Shown here piece by piece: positions 54,520 through 63,692 of a stretch of 64,000 nucleotides of DNA. This DNA comes from Streptomyces sp. B21-083 (GTDB lineage: Bacteria > Actinomycetota > Actinomycetes > Streptomycetales > Streptomycetaceae). The stretch lies in the NCBI RefSeq assembly GCF_036898825.1, contig NZ_JARUND010000001.1:2232001-2296000 (forward strand). Reading direction: 5' to 3'. Every line of letters starts with the position of its first letter. Positions within the stretch are counted from its first letter, which is position 1. The notes under the pieces were generated by a model. That model made no database searches. It was not told where the DNA came from and saw only the letters and a program-made list of their open reading frames with translations. A program made the translations under genes and the position numbers.

Positions 54520-57500
54520 TCAAGTCGCGTTGAGTACCGAGACGAGCGCCTGGTTGTTGGAGTGGACGACCTGCTCTGCCTCGCCGCGGACAACGCCGAG
54601 GAACTCGCCGGTGTCGAGGTAGAGGTTCCCCTCGAACGAGGCGGGACCCGCCGTGGCGCCCCGCGACGCCGTCGACGTCAGGGCGTTGGCCTGCGTCGTG
54701 GTGAAGACGGGCTCCGGCCTGCCCGTGCCGTTGTATGCCAAGTTCAGCCCCGGCTGGAGGTAGCCGCCGGAGTCGTACTTCCCGGGCTGGAAGCCGTACC
54801 ACGAGGGGAACAGCTTGTCGTTGTAGCCGCGGGCCCTGGGCCCGATGACGACGCCGTCACCTCCCCTCGACTCGATGTTCGTTTTCCCGAGGGTTCCGGC
54901 GGTGTGGCCAACGCCCGCATTCGTGATGCCGACCCTGAACGGGCTGTTGCCGTGGTACACCCATCCGGGCGGCGCCGTCCTCCCGGAGAACGCCCCGGTC
55001 GCCCAACGACGGTGCGGCTTTTGCCCGCGGATCACGGACTCGGCAGCCGACACCAAACCCGAACAGTCCCAACTGGGATTCCCGTTGCCGCCCCACTGAT
55101 AGGGCAGCCCGTTCTGTGTTTTCGCCCAGGACAGGGCGGCCTGGATGCGCGGCCCGCCGACGCCTCCGGCGCCCTTCTTGTCGGCGTCCTTGCCGTAGCC
55201 GAACAGCGAGTTGATGATCCGGTCCGGGACCTTTCGGATCATCTTCCCGAACCCGGTACCCATGCCCGGGAACGACTTCAGCAGCGGGTCGACGATGTTC
55301 TTCACCCCGGCCCGCGCGGATGCTTCGAGGGTGTCCTTCAGCCAGTCGGCACCGTCCTTGATCTTGTTCCAGACCGCTGAACCGGCACCCGCGACCTTGT
55401 TCGCCGCACTGCCGATCCACCCGAAGATCCCACCATCCGCGAACCGCTGCACCATGCCGCCGTCGGCGTACCGCAACGACCGGTCCGTCGGCGTGGACGG
55501 GTTCCCGCCCAGCACGGGCGCGAGCGCAGCCTTCACACCCTGCGCGCCCTGCGACTTCGCCAGCCGGTTGAAGTAGCCGACGAAGCTCGCGCCGGCGCCC
55601 CGCGTGAACTCGGGCCGCATGATGGCCTCGCCGCCCGACAGGTCCAGCCTGCCGCCGGTCGGCGACACGAACTTGTGGACGTCCTTACCCGGCGTGTAGC
55701 CAGGCATGACGCCACCGTCGGCGAACTTGAACCTCGGTAGCGACGGCGCCCCGAACGCGGACGCCACCTTGTTCCAGACGCCCCGGACCCCGTTGTTGTA
55801 GACGACGTCCACCACGTACTGGACGGGCGCCTTGGCGATGCCCTTGATCCGGTCCCAGGCGATTTTGATCGCCGCCACAGCCGTGTCGAAGGAGCTCTTC
55901 AGGCTGTGGACGATGTCCTTGAACCGGTCGAAGATGGGCTTGATGCCGTGCTCGTAGGCCCACTTGCCTGCGGCGACAATGCCGTCCCAGGCAGGTTTGA
56001 TGGCGCTCCTATAGAACCACGTCGCCCACTTGCCGACCGTCCTGAAGCCTTCCCCGATCGCCTGGAACACGGGCCGGAGATAGTTCTCCCACATCGCCCG
56101 GGCGCCGAACTGGATCAGCAGCCACGCGGGGCGGATCCAGTTCGTCCACAGCGACCTGGCCTTGATGCCGATCAGCGAGAACGTGGGGCTGAAAACGTCA
56201 GTCCACAGCCACTTCGCGAGAGCCCCGATCGCCTCGAAGGCAGGCTTCAGGGCGTGCTCCCACAGCCACATGCCGATCGCGCCAAGGATCTTGACGGCCG
56301 CGATAATCGGGAGGATCGCAAGGACCACAACGGCCGTCAGCAGGATCTTCGCGGCGGTCGCGATGAACCCGAACACCGGGCTGAGGATGGTCGTCCACAG
56401 CCACGACGCCCACCTGCCGACCGCCTGCAAGGCCGTCCAAATGCCAGTGAACACAGGCTTCAGAACGTTGTTCCACGCCCACATTGCGGCCGTCTGGATA
56501 GCCGCCCAGACCGCCTTCACGCCATCCCGGAACCAACTGAACCGCCGGTACAGGTAGATGACAGCCAGGACCACGGCCGCGATCGCCAGAACGATCCAGC
56601 CCCACGGCCCGGCCAGACTGATCAGGTTGAACGCCTTCATCGCGACATTGGCGATCAGCATGACGCCCGCCCACAGGCGCGTCGCGATGAACAGGCCATA
56701 CAGGCCGATGACCAGCTCAGGCACATTCGTTGCCAGCGAGCTGACGCCCTGCGCAAGCGAACCGATCAGCTGCAGCAGCGGACCCGAAACCGGCTCCAAC
56801 GCCTGCCCGATGTCGACCAGCGCGGTGCCGATCTTCCCGAACGCGTCCCCGAGGAGAGGGGCGTGCTTCGCCGAGTACGACAGGAAGTTCTCGAACTCCG
56901 GCGAACCCTTCAGGCTGGTGCCCCAGTCCGCGAACCGGCCCGTGATCCGCTGCATGCTGTCCGAGATGTCACCCATGTGAGGCAGGAAGGCGTCGATGAC
57001 GCCCGCCATACCCTTGAAGATCCGGCCGAACGAGATCCCCAGCCCGGTGATCGCCGGGCCCACAGACCCCGCCAATTCGGTTTTGAACTGCCGCCACCAC
57101 GGCGACTTGAAGCCACGCGACACCCGATCCTGAAGGCCACCAATAGCGTCCGCAGCAGCCATCACGAACGGCGTCAACCCGGGCAGGCTGTTCTTCAGGC
57201 CGACCAGGGCCCGAGTGAAAATCGGCATCACCGCGGGCTGCAGCGACGTCGACCACGCAGTGAACGCCGTCCGCAGATCGAGGAACGCGTTGTACGTCCC
57301 CCGCGCCGACGGAGTCAGCTTCGCCAACTCGGCCCGGTACTTGGCCTGCGCAATCGCCGCCTGATCCACCCCGCCGGCCGCAGACAGCGATGCCTGCTCG
57401 ATCTGCCGCTGCGCCGACGCGATCGAATCCGCGCCCGACTGCTGAGCCTGCGTCACACGCTCCTGAGCGCGGGCGATCGTCTCCGCGCCCTGCCGCTGCG

Positions 57501-59502
57501 TCTCCGCAACGTTCTTCTGCGCATCCGCGAGCTTCGACTGCGCGTCGGTGATCGACCGAGCGTTCTGGATCTGCGTCTTCGTGGAGTTCTGCTGCGCATC
57601 GGCCAGCGCCGTCGTCTTGTCGGTGACGTCCTGCTGCGCCGCAGCCAGCTGCTCCTGCGCCGACTTGACCGTGGCCGAGCCCGAGACGCCCGCCTTGTTC
57701 GCGGCAGCCGTCTCCGCCGCCAAGTCCTTCGTCTCGGCCTTCTGCTCCTTCAGCCGCTGAACAGCCTGGTCGTACCCGAGGATGGCTTTCTGCTTGTCCA
57801 GCTCCGTCGCCGTCGCCGACTTGAGGACCTTGTCGCGCTCGATCGTGGCCTCTTTGAGGGCGATCTCCGCATCCCGCTGCGACAACGTGCTGTCCGTCAG
57901 TCGATTGTTGAGATCCTCCAGCTGCTGCGCAGCCTCCCGGCGGGCCGCCACCAAATCCAGCTGCGCCTGACGTGCCGACTTCTGCGCCTGCGCGAGATCC
58001 CGCTCAGCACGCGACACCTCAGCGTTCGCCTGCTGCATCCGCTCCGCAGCCTGCACGTAGGCGTCCGCGAGCGCCTGCCGGGCAGACTTCACCTGCCCTG
58101 CGGCACGCTCATTGCTCTGCGCGGCCTGCCGGACAGCATCCGACACACCCCGCTCCGCATCAGCGATCTGCCGGGCCGCATTCCGCTGCGCCGACGCCAA
58201 CGCCTGCTGCGCACCAGCCATCTGCAGCGCCTTCGACGCACCCTGACCTGCTGCCTGGCCGCCCTGGTAGGTGGCGTTCGTCGCCGCATCCTGGGCAGCC
58301 TTCTGCGCCGTCAGCGCCTTGCTGATGCCACGGACCGCAGGCACCGCCACCAGCGCGATCGCGCCCACACCAACGGCAGCGGCCACACCGGCAGCCGCGA
58401 TCGCACCCAATCCGGCAGCGACCACCGGCAGGACCGGGATGATCGCCGGACCGAACGCGATCGCCGACGTCACCAGCAGGCCCATGCCCGACCGGGCCGC
58501 CGACGTGTCTACATCGACCCGAGCCGTCTGACCATCCAGCCGGTTAACCTGCGCCTGGAACGCCGCCAACTGAGCTGAAGCCGCGCCGGCGTCCACACGG
58601 ACCGCGACATCGGCGTCCTGCGACGACAACCTCGCCAGGCGGGTCTGAATCTCCGTGATGCGGGCCAACGCGGTGCCAGCATCGATATCAACGCCGATGC
58701 GGGCATCCCGCAGCGCCGAAAGCTGTGCCCTCAGACGGGCGATCTCCACCTGCGCCGGCGTGGTGTCCGCGCCGATGTTGACGTTCGGCAGCGACGCCTC
58801 AGCCTGCTGCACCGCCGCCCGCAACCGGGCACCCAGACCACCGTCAGTCTCGATCCGGATCCGGGTAGGGTCCGCCGTGAGCTCGTCGATCTGCGCCTGC
58901 AGCGCCTGCAGTTGCGCGATAGCCCGGGCGGTGTCGGCGCGCACCGTGACGTTCGGGTGAGACGCCCCGATCCGGCGCAGCCGCTCCTCGATGTCCGCAG
59001 CCTGCGCGCGGGCCGTCTCGGCGTCGATGTCGATGCCGACGGTCTTGTTCGACAGAGCTTCCATGCGGGCCCGCAGCCGCGCCAGGTCCGCGTCGATGCC
59101 CGTGTCGGACAACCGCACGTCCAGCTTGGGCATGCTGCGGAACGCTTCCTGCAACTTCGCCCGAAGGCTCCGTGCGAACGCCCCACCGGTCTCCTCGCCC
59201 TGACGGGTCGCCGCAGGTCGGGCCTGCTGGCCGCCCTGCGTGATCCCGCTCGACAGAGAGCTTCGGATCGATGCCGTGATTCGGGCCGCGATCTGCTGGC
59301 CGATCTGCTGGCCGATGCGCTGCCCGATCGAGTTCGAGATCGACGAAGTCATGGCCGGACCGAACGCCCGACCAGCCGCGTTCCCCGCGTCCTGTCCGGC
59401 GCGCGTTGCGGCCGGAACCAGGGCACCCCTGAGGCGGTTGTAGATCCCCTGAGTGTTGGGGACGACATCAACCTCGACCGAGCCGACAGAGATAGCGGGC
59501 AC
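54520..59502 (-). CDS. Tape measure protein with NlpC/P60-like peptidase domain
   Basis: 1660 residues, the longest gene of the prophage; length sets tail length. An N-terminal coiled part carries repeats of IDIDAETARAQ/VDVDTSAA type, a Gly/Ala hydrophobic segment lies at about 340-380 (AIAFGPAIIPVLPVVAAGLG), and a long Gln/Ala/Lys coiled coil at about 400-740. Hydrophobic segments at about 930-1050 include GWIVLAIAAVVLAVIYLYR. Near residues 1460-1570 there is a cysteine-peptidase-like domain: WDCSGLVSAAESVIRG with the Cys, GVGHTAGTLGKTN with the His. That end may cut peptidoglycan during DNA entry. Confidence 0.9.
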   Translation of the reverse strand: MPAISVGSVEVDVVPNTQGIYNRLRGALVPAATRAGQDAGNAAGRAFGPAMTSSISNSIGQRIGQQIGQQIAARITASIRSSLSSGITQGGQQARPAATRQGEETGGAFARSLRAKLQEAFRSMPKLDVRLSDTGIDADLARLRARMEALSNKTVGIDIDAETARAQAADIEERLRRIGASHPNVTVRADTARAIAQLQALQAQIDELTADPTRIRIETDGGLGARLRAAVQQAEASLPNVNIGADTTPAQVEIARLRAQLSALRDARIGVDIDAGTALARITEIQTRLARLSSQDADVAVRVDAGAASAQLAAFQAQVNRLDGQTARVDVDTSAARSGMGLLVTSAIAFGPAIIPVLPVVAAGLGAIAAAGVAAAVGVGAIALVAVPAVRGISKALTAQKAAQDAATNATYQGGQAAGQGASKALQMAGAQQALASAQRNAARQIADAERGVSDAVRQAAQSNERAAGQVKSARQALADAYVQAAERMQQANAEVSRAERDLAQAQKSARQAQLDLVAARREAAQQLEDLNNRLTDSTLSQRDAEIALKEATIERDKVLKSATATELDKQKAILGYDQAVQRLKEQKAETKDLAAETAAANKAGVSGSATVKSAQEQLAAAQQDVTDKTTALADAQQNSTKTQIQNARSITDAQSKLADAQKNVAETQRQGAETIARAQERVTQAQQSGADSIASAQRQIEQASLSAAGGVDQAAIAQAKYRAELAKLTPSARGTYNAFLDLRTAFTAWSTSLQPAVMPIFTRALVGLKNSLPGLTPFVMAAADAIGGLQDRVSRGFKSPWWRQFKTELAGSVGPAITGLGISFGRIFKGMAGVIDAFLPHMGDISDSMQRITGRFADWGTSLKGSPEFENFLSYSAKHAPLLGDAFGKIGTALVDIGQALEPVSGPLLQLIGSLAQGVSSLATNVPELVIGLYGLFIATRLWAGVMLIANVAMKAFNLISLAGPWGWIVLAIAAVVLAVIYLYRRFSWFRDGVKAVWAAIQTAAMWAWNNVLKPVFTGIWTALQAVGRWASWLWTTILSPVFGFIATAAKILLTAVVVLAILPIIAAVKILGAIGMWLWEHALKPAFEAIGALAKWLWTDVFSPTFSLIGIKARSLWTNWIRPAWLLIQFGARAMWENYLRPVFQAIGEGFRTVGKWATWFYRSAIKPAWDGIVAAGKWAYEHGIKPIFDRFKDIVHSLKSSFDTAVAAIKIAWDRIKGIAKAPVQYVVDVVYNNGVRGVWNKVASAFGAPSLPRFKFADGGVMPGYTPGKDVHKFVSPTGGRLDLSGGEAIMRPEFTRGAGASFVGYFNRLAKSQGAQGVKAALAPVLGGNPSTPTDRSLRYADGGMVQRFADGGIFGWIGSAANKVAGAGSAVWNKIKDGADWLKDTLEASARAGVKNIVDPLLKSFPGMGTGFGKMIRKVPDRIINSLFGYGKDADKKGAGGVGGPRIQAALSWAKTQNGLPYQWGGNGNPSWDCSGLVSAAESVIRGQKPHRRWATGAFSGRTAPPGWVYHGNSPFRVGITNAGVGHTAGTLGKTNIESRGGDGVVIGPRARGYNDKLFPSWYGFQPGKYDSGGYLQPGLNLAYNGTGRPEPVFTTTQANALTSTASRGATAGPASFEGNLYLDTGEFLGVVRGEAEQVVHSNNQALVSVLNAT

Positions 59503-59524
59503 CGGGAGCCTCCTCCCGGCGCCC

Positions 59525-59995
59525 CTACGTGGCGCCCCCTTGCAGCAGCTTCAGCAGAGTGTCCGCAGACTTCTCGGTCAACTGCGCCTTCGTCTTCGCC
59601 TTCTTGGCGCCCGCGCCAGGCCGACGCATCGGCTCAGGAGCATCCGGGCGATCAGACTTCTTCTCGATGTTGGCGCACAGAAGCACCCACTCGACCCGCC
59701 GGATCGCATCCACGGCCGAAGCGAGAAGCTGCTCTTCCTGCGACCAGCGGCCCTTCTCCGGCTCCCCCGACTCCGCCTGCTTCGCCAACTCCTCAGCCGT
59801 CATTGCGTTCCGCAGGGCCGTCCAGGTCGCGGACTCCGACGGCAGATGCTGGATCAGCACCCGCAGCCGCCGCGACGACAACTCCCCGCGGTGAAACGCG
59901 CCGATCTGGTCGGCGTCACGCGGGTAGTAGCGGGCCAGATCCGCTTCTAGCGCCTCCGCGTGCGCCTCGACGACGGAGCGGGTCCACGCGATTTC
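59525..59995 (-). CDS. Tail assembly chaperone, frameshift extension (T)
   Basis: The -1 frame entered at the slippery site 59992-59998 is open to 59525 and adds about 156 residues: EIAWTRSVVEAHAEALEADL, ARYYPRDADQIGAFHRGELS, RVLIQHLPSESATWTALRNA. This is the conserved extension of siphovirus gpGT-type chaperones. No ribosome site is needed, and the frame lacks a start near its beginning. The full fusion is about 284 residues. It should bind the tape measure encoded next. Confidence 0.85.
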   Translation of the reverse strand, partial: EIAWTRSVVEAHAEALEADLARYYPRDADQIGAFHRGELSSRRLRVLIQHLPSESATWTALRNAMTAEELAKQAESGEPEKGRWSQEEQLLASAVDAIRRVEWVLLCANIEKKSDRPDAPEPMRRPGAGAKKAKTKAQLTEKSADTLLKLLQGGAT

Positions 59996-60378
59996 CCCAG
60001 GCTCTCACCCGACTGCGAGGCCGCATCCGTCACGAAATCCGAGAACTCGCTGTTCGTCGGATCGATGTCGAAATACACATCCAGATCGTCAGGGTGGAAG
60101 ACCAGTTCGGCGAACTCGTCGAACTGGCCCGCGTTCAGCAGCCGGTGCCACGACTGCCGCCACGCCCCCGGAGGGATGATCCGCAGCTCCTCGCCGCACA
60201 ATTCGGCCGTCACATGCTTGTTGACAGCCTCGTCCTCCTGAGCTTCCGCCTCGGTGACGTCCGGCTCGTCGTACTCCTCGACCGGCTCGACAGCGCGGGT
60301 TGCCGGGCGGCTGGCCGCCCTGGACGCACTGCGGGGCTTGCGGCTGCTGGCTGCGGTCTTACGCGGGGTTGTGGCCAC
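59947..60378 (-). CDS. Tail assembly chaperone, zero-frame product (G)
   Basis: 143 residues from GTG 60378 after AAGGAGG. Basic, low-complexity start (TTPRKTAASSRKPRSASRAA), acidic linker, then the chaperone core (NKHVTAELCGEELRIIPPGA, WRQSWHRLLNAGQFDEFAEL, DLDVYFDIDPTNSEFSDFV). After residue 128 a GGGGAAA slip site allows a -1 shift into the extension; without it translation ends after a short basic tail. Confidence 0.87.
   Translation of the reverse strand: MATTPRKTAASSRKPRSASRAASRPATRAVEPVEEYDEPDVTEAEAQEDEAVNKHVTAELCGEELRIIPPGAWRQSWHRLLNAGQFDEFAELVFHPDDLDVYFDIDPTNSEFSDFVTDAASQSGESLGKSRGPAPSSRRTRRR
59992..59998 (-). other. Programmed -1 frameshift site
   Basis: Minus-strand heptamer G GGG AAA (codons CTG GGG AAA). 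The conserved T frame is entered by stepping back one base after GGG, reading GAA ATC GCG TGG. Position just before the end of the G frame and between tail tube and tape measure is where siphoviruses place this site. Confidence 0.8.
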
Positions 60379-60420
60379 GGCGCGGGCCTCCTTCTCGTCA
60401 TGGCGCGGGCAGAAGACAAA

Positions 60421-60465
60421 GGTGGGTGGACCGGGCCCGCGCCGACGGATATCGGCCCACCCACC
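60421..60465. terminator. Hairpin between tail-tube and chaperone genes
   Basis: Arms GGTGGGTGG and CCACCCACC with a 27-base interior that can pair further. It lies just past the tail-tube stop and may attenuate transcription so that tail tube is made in excess over downstream proteins. Confidence 0.5.
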
Positions 60466-60477
60466 AGCTCAAGTGGG

Positions 60478-61062
60478 TCAGGACCCCGTGTACGCGTCCG
60501 TCGCCGGGACCCGGTCCGCGTGGTAGACGGTGTTGCCGGACTCGTCCGGGTAGGCGGTGATCGTCCACTCGTAGCCTGCGACGGAATCCTGCTTGTGGGC
60601 CACGTCCGAACGCTCCGTGATCTCCCCCTCCGGCACGAAAAAGCCGCGCTGGAAGTCGCCATCGAAGACCGCGAACCAGAACGACCGACGATCCGGCGTC
60701 GGCGACGCGGTCTCCGCGAACGTCGTCAGACCCGACACCGGCGCCAGATCCACCACCGGAATCCGGTACTGCAGAGACTGCACCGTCGTCCGGCCCGTCT
60801 CCCACACCGTCAGCTTGAACGTCCGCAGGCTCGACGTGATCGTGGTCCGGATCGGCGACGTGAAACCCCACGGCGTGAACGACTGCGAGTCCTCCGAGAA
60901 GCCCTGAGTGAGACCGTCCTCGCTCACGGCGCCAAGCGGCAGCCACGGCGACAGCGGCTGCACCGCCGGATCCCCCGGCGAGGTAGTACCCAGCGGCGCC
61001 TCCCAGCCGGCGCCATTCGCGCCGACCTCCAGCAGATCCGCAGCGCGGGTGATGTTGACCAT
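60478..61062 (-). CDS. Major tail (tube) protein
   Basis: 194 residues from ATG 61062 behind TCTGGAGTC; ATG 61077 is an alternative. Pattern typical of actinophage tail-tube proteins: ITRAADLLEVGANGAGWEAP, DSQSFTPWGFTSPIRTTITS, RRSFWFAVFDGDFQRGFFVP and YEWTITAYPDESG. It polymerises into the tail tube. Confidence 0.88.
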   Translation of the reverse strand: MVNITRAADLLEVGANGAGWEAPLGTTSPGDPAVQPLSPWLPLGAVSEDGLTQGFSEDSQSFTPWGFTSPIRTTITSSLRTFKLTVWETGRTTVQSLQYRIPVVDLAPVSGLTTFAETASPTPDRRSFWFAVFDGDFQRGFFVPEGEITERSDVAHKQDSVAGYEWTITAYPDESGNTVYHADRVPATDAYTGS

Positions 61063-61128
61063 GATGACTCCAGACATGGAAGAGCCCGCGCACGGGCGGG
61101 AACACAGGACCGGCGCGGGCCCGAACGG

Positions 61129-61530
61129 TCAAGAGACCGGGTGACTGTAGATCTCGTAGGTGGCCCCGACGCGTCGCAGGGCGGTGTTCTCGTAGTCGCG
61201 TTGGGCAGGCGGGGTGATCGTGCCGATACGGCAGAACACGGCGTTGTCCGTGACGGTGCCCCGCAACTCGGCCAGGAGCAGGCCGCGGACCGTCGCCGAC
61301 AGGGCGATCGCCGCCGGCCGGGTCGCCGCATACACGTCGATGTCGACGAAAGCCCGGTCGAGCCGAATCCCGTCATCGCCGCCAGCCGGGATGCGCTGCA
61401 CCTGCACGGTCGGCAGCTCGTTGAGGAGGTTGTTGTCCAGTTCGTCACGGACGGCGACGCTGGAGTCGAGGCGGGCGCGCAGCCACACCATGACCTCCAA
61501 CTCGACATCCACCGATCCGACGTCCGCCAT
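61129..61530 (-). CDS. Tail terminator-like protein
   Basis: 133 residues: VELEVMVWLRARLDSSVAVR, LLNELPTVQVQRIPAGGDD, LDRAFVDIDVYAATRPAAIA. The two-layer alpha/beta pattern and position between the gp10-like protein and tail tube match tail terminators that cap the tube. Its ATG overlaps the upstream stop by one base. Confidence 0.8.
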   Translation of the reverse strand: MADVGSVDVELEVMVWLRARLDSSVAVRDELDNNLLNELPTVQVQRIPAGGDDGIRLDRAFVDIDVYAATRPAAIALSATVRGLLLAELRGTVTDNAVFCRIGTITPPAQRDYENTALRRVGATYEIYSHPVS

Positions 61531-61859
61531 CAGTTCCGCCCGCCGATCTGCGCGGCCCGCAGCAGCACGTGATGAGCGCGCACCTTCTCGGTGCCGTACT
61601 CCACCCAGCGTGCGTAGTAGGCGGTGTTGCGGACGGTGGCCGTAGCCCGGTCCCGGTGACGGCCGCCGCGCGACGTACTGGACGTCCCCCAGGACCGCTG
61701 ATAATGGCCGGGATCAGGGCTGTTCTGGTCGACCGGGGAGATCACCTCCGCCACCCCCTTGATGACCTCGGCGCGGCGCAGCATCTCCGCCTGCATCGAC
61801 GGCATCCGCAGCATCTGCCCGACACCCTTACGTTTCATCTTGAACCGGGCCGCCATCAC
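61530..61859 (-). CDS. HK97 gp10-like head-tail protein
   Basis: 109 residues: basic start (ARFKMKRKGVGQMLRMPSMQ), RRAEVIKGVAEVISPVD, HYQRSWGTSS and VRNTAYYARWVEYGTEKVRA, the conserved C-terminal signature of HK97-gp10 proteins. It acts in head-tail joining or tail completion. Confidence 0.83.
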   Translation of the reverse strand: MMAARFKMKRKGVGQMLRMPSMQAEMLRRAEVIKGVAEVISPVDQNSPDPGHYQRSWGTSSTSRGGRHRDRATATVRNTAYYARWVEYGTEKVRAHHVLLRAAQIGGRN

Positions 61860-61877
61860 CTCTCCGAAATCTGCGAG

Positions 61878-62240
61878 TCAGCCAGTAACCCGGTCAGCGG
61901 CGAACTGGATCGGGCCGCGAGTACCGGTGAACGGAGACCGGCCCCAGTCGCCGGGCTCGCCCGTGATCTGACACTTCACGCCCCGAACCATGACCTGATC
62001 AGTCGTCCGCAACGGCTGGCCCGCCGGGGCGTACACGGTCCAGCCGACGATGACCGTGTCCCTGTCCTGCTGCTGGCTCCCACCGACCTGCGGCGTCTCA
62101 GCCCGCGGGGTCACCGCACAACCCTTCAAGTCGAACGACTGATCCGGGCCGGGAAGAGGCTGGCCGCGCGGATCCTTCCCCGGCGAAGCGCCGGTCCGGA
62201 TGATCCGCACGGTCTCCCCGAACGGGTAGGGGGCGGGCAT
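61878..62240 (-). CDS. Head-closure-type connector protein
   Basis: ATG 62240 overlaps the upstream stop by one base; 120 residues, beta-rich: PYPFGETVRIIRTGASPGKD, VIVGWTVYAPAGQPLRTTDQ, MVRGVKCQITGEPGDWGRSP. Position and the TVYxPxG...VxVRGxxxxxxGxP pattern fit actinophage head-closure (stopper) proteins. Confidence 0.77.
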   Translation of the reverse strand: MPAPYPFGETVRIIRTGASPGKDPRGQPLPGPDQSFDLKGCAVTPRAETPQVGGSQQQDRDTVIVGWTVYAPAGQPLRTTDQVMVRGVKCQITGEPGDWGRSPFTGTRGPIQFAADRVTG

Positions 62241-62653
62241 CAGAGGTACCCCCACCCGGGCTCGAACTCGTCCGGGAACCCGGCATCATCGATCGGCCAC
62301 GTCGGTGACGGATCCGCTGTTGCCGGAGTCGGGTCCACGGTGAACGCGCCGCCGCGGCCCGCCAGCGACTTGAGGGCCGACTTGTCGGCCTTCGTCAGAT
62401 ACAGGCCGCCCGAACCGGTCGGGCGCTGCACCGACATGGGGCCGATCGTCTCGTAAGCCACCTGCTGCGGATTCACATAGGCGCGTCCCGCCACCGACAG
62501 AACCACCGCATCCGCACCTTCAGGCAGCGGTGTGACGACGGTCTGGCACAGCGAGATCGCCTTGTTGACCAGGAAGTCGGCCCGGTTCCCGTCGATCTCA
62601 TCCAGGGCGAGGAAAAGACCGAGCTCTTCGGCCGTGGGCGGGATGAACGGCAC
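62240..62653 (-). CDS. Head-tail adaptor protein
   Basis: 137 residues from GTG 62653: FIPPTAEELGLFLALDEIDG, NRADFLVNKAISLCQTVVTP, then VLSVAGRAYVNPQQVAYETI and GLYLTKADKSALKSLAGRGG. Helical N-terminal part plus LTKADxxxL near the end are typical of gp6-like/Gp19-type connectors joined to the portal. Confidence 0.78.
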   Translation of the reverse strand: MPFIPPTAEELGLFLALDEIDGNRADFLVNKAISLCQTVVTPLPEGADAVVLSVAGRAYVNPQQVAYETIGPMSVQRPTGSGGLYLTKADKSALKSLAGRGGAFTVDPTPATADPSPTWPIDDAGFPDEFEPGWGYL

Positions 62654-62663
62654 CGCGCACCCC

Positions 62664-63692
62664 CTATGCGGCCAGGCCCTCTACGGCATCGCACCAGGCG
62701 GACAGTTCGGCAGTCGGGTCGAGTTCCGCGCTGCGGGCCTTGGCCCGCTTCGACGCAAGCCGGTACTCGGACGCCGTCCCGAGCTTGCGGATCACCGCCT
62801 CGTATCCGTCGAGATCCTCCCGTTCCACGAAGATCCCACCCTCGGTCAGCGACTCACACAGCCCCGGCGTCGGATGAGCAACCACCGGGATACCGCTCGC
62901 GAGCGCCTCGCAGCCGGCACGGCCCCACGACTCGTACAGGGACGGCATCAGCAGCACGCGGGTGCGGGCATACACCTGCTCCCGCATGTCGTGCCCGGAG
63001 ACGTGCTCGACCTCCAGGACGTTGGGGAGATCCGAGTAGTCGGTCTGCTCGCCGTAGGATCCCTTCACCGCCATGAACTTGACGTCGGGCATGCGCTTGG
63101 CCAGCTTGTGGAACAGCAGACCGCCCTTGTCCGGGTTGGTGTTGACCAGCGTCACCCGGTCGCCGGGCTTCGTCGCATACTCGGCGGCGAACACCGGCGG
63201 GCGCACCACGATCGACGCGCCCGGGCGGATGCTCTTCGGATGGTCCACGAAGTGGAGTTCCGCCTCACGGGCCATCCACTGCGAGTTGAAGACCGCCAGC
63301 GACGTGCCGCCCGACGCCATGTCCCGGAACGTGGGCAGGAACGTGTTGTGGCAGATCGCCACGAACGGCTTCCCGTACCCGCGGGCCAGAGCAGCGGTCG
63401 GCGGCACATTTTCCAGATGCGACACGAGAACGCCCGCCCGGCGGACCGCCGACGCGAAGTCGAGCCGCGACTCCAGCGGCACCACCTTCACGCCGTCCAG
63501 GTCATACGGCTCATGGTCCTCGCCGTAGCGCGACAGCCACACCGTGACCTCATGCCCGCGCTCGACAAGAGCCCGGAACATCGACCACGCCATCCACTCC
63601 GCCCCCGCATTGTGCCGGGGCGGCGCAGCGTGCAGCCGGGCCACGACCTGCATCACTCGGCCGCTCCTGCTGCCGTCGCGGGCCTCGGTCAC
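62664..63692 (-). CDS. Phage GT4-type glycosyltransferase coupled to the capsid gene
   Basis: 342 residues, GT-B fold. N-terminal domain AGAEWMAWSMFRALVERGHE, VKVVPLESRLDFASAVRRAG and FVAICHNTF. C-terminal nucleotide-sugar domain with VTLVNTNPDKGGLLFHKLAK and the Ex7E-type motif SLYESWGRAGCEALASGIPV. GTG 63692 overlaps the capsid stop (GTGA), so it is translated by coupling to the most abundant late gene. Placement between capsid and connector genes suggests that it glycosylates the capsid or another virion protein; host-polymer modification is the alternative. Confidence 0.88.
   Translation of the reverse strand: MTEARDGSRSGRVMQVVARLHAAPPRHNAGAEWMAWSMFRALVERGHEVTVWLSRYGEDHEPYDLDGVKVVPLESRLDFASAVRRAGVLVSHLENVPPTAALARGYGKPFVAICHNTFLPTFRDMASGGTSLAVFNSQWMAREAELHFVDHPKSIRPGASIVVRPPVFAAEYATKPGDRVTLVNTNPDKGGLLFHKLAKRMPDVKFMAVKGSYGEQTDYSDLPNVLEVEHVSGHDMREQVYARTRVLLMPSLYESWGRAGCEALASGIPVVAHPTPGLCESLTEGGIFVEREDLDGYEAVIRKLGTASEYRLASKRAKARSAELDPTAELSAWCDAVEGLAA

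Noticed and set aside
55906..58578. 890-codon plus-strand frame opposite the tape measure gene
   Set aside because: Arg/Asp/Gln-rich antisense shadow; the late operon is leftward throughout.
58912..61572. 886-codon plus-strand frame opposite tail genes
   Set aside because: Shadow frame; the minus strand has recognisable chaperone and tail-tube genes.
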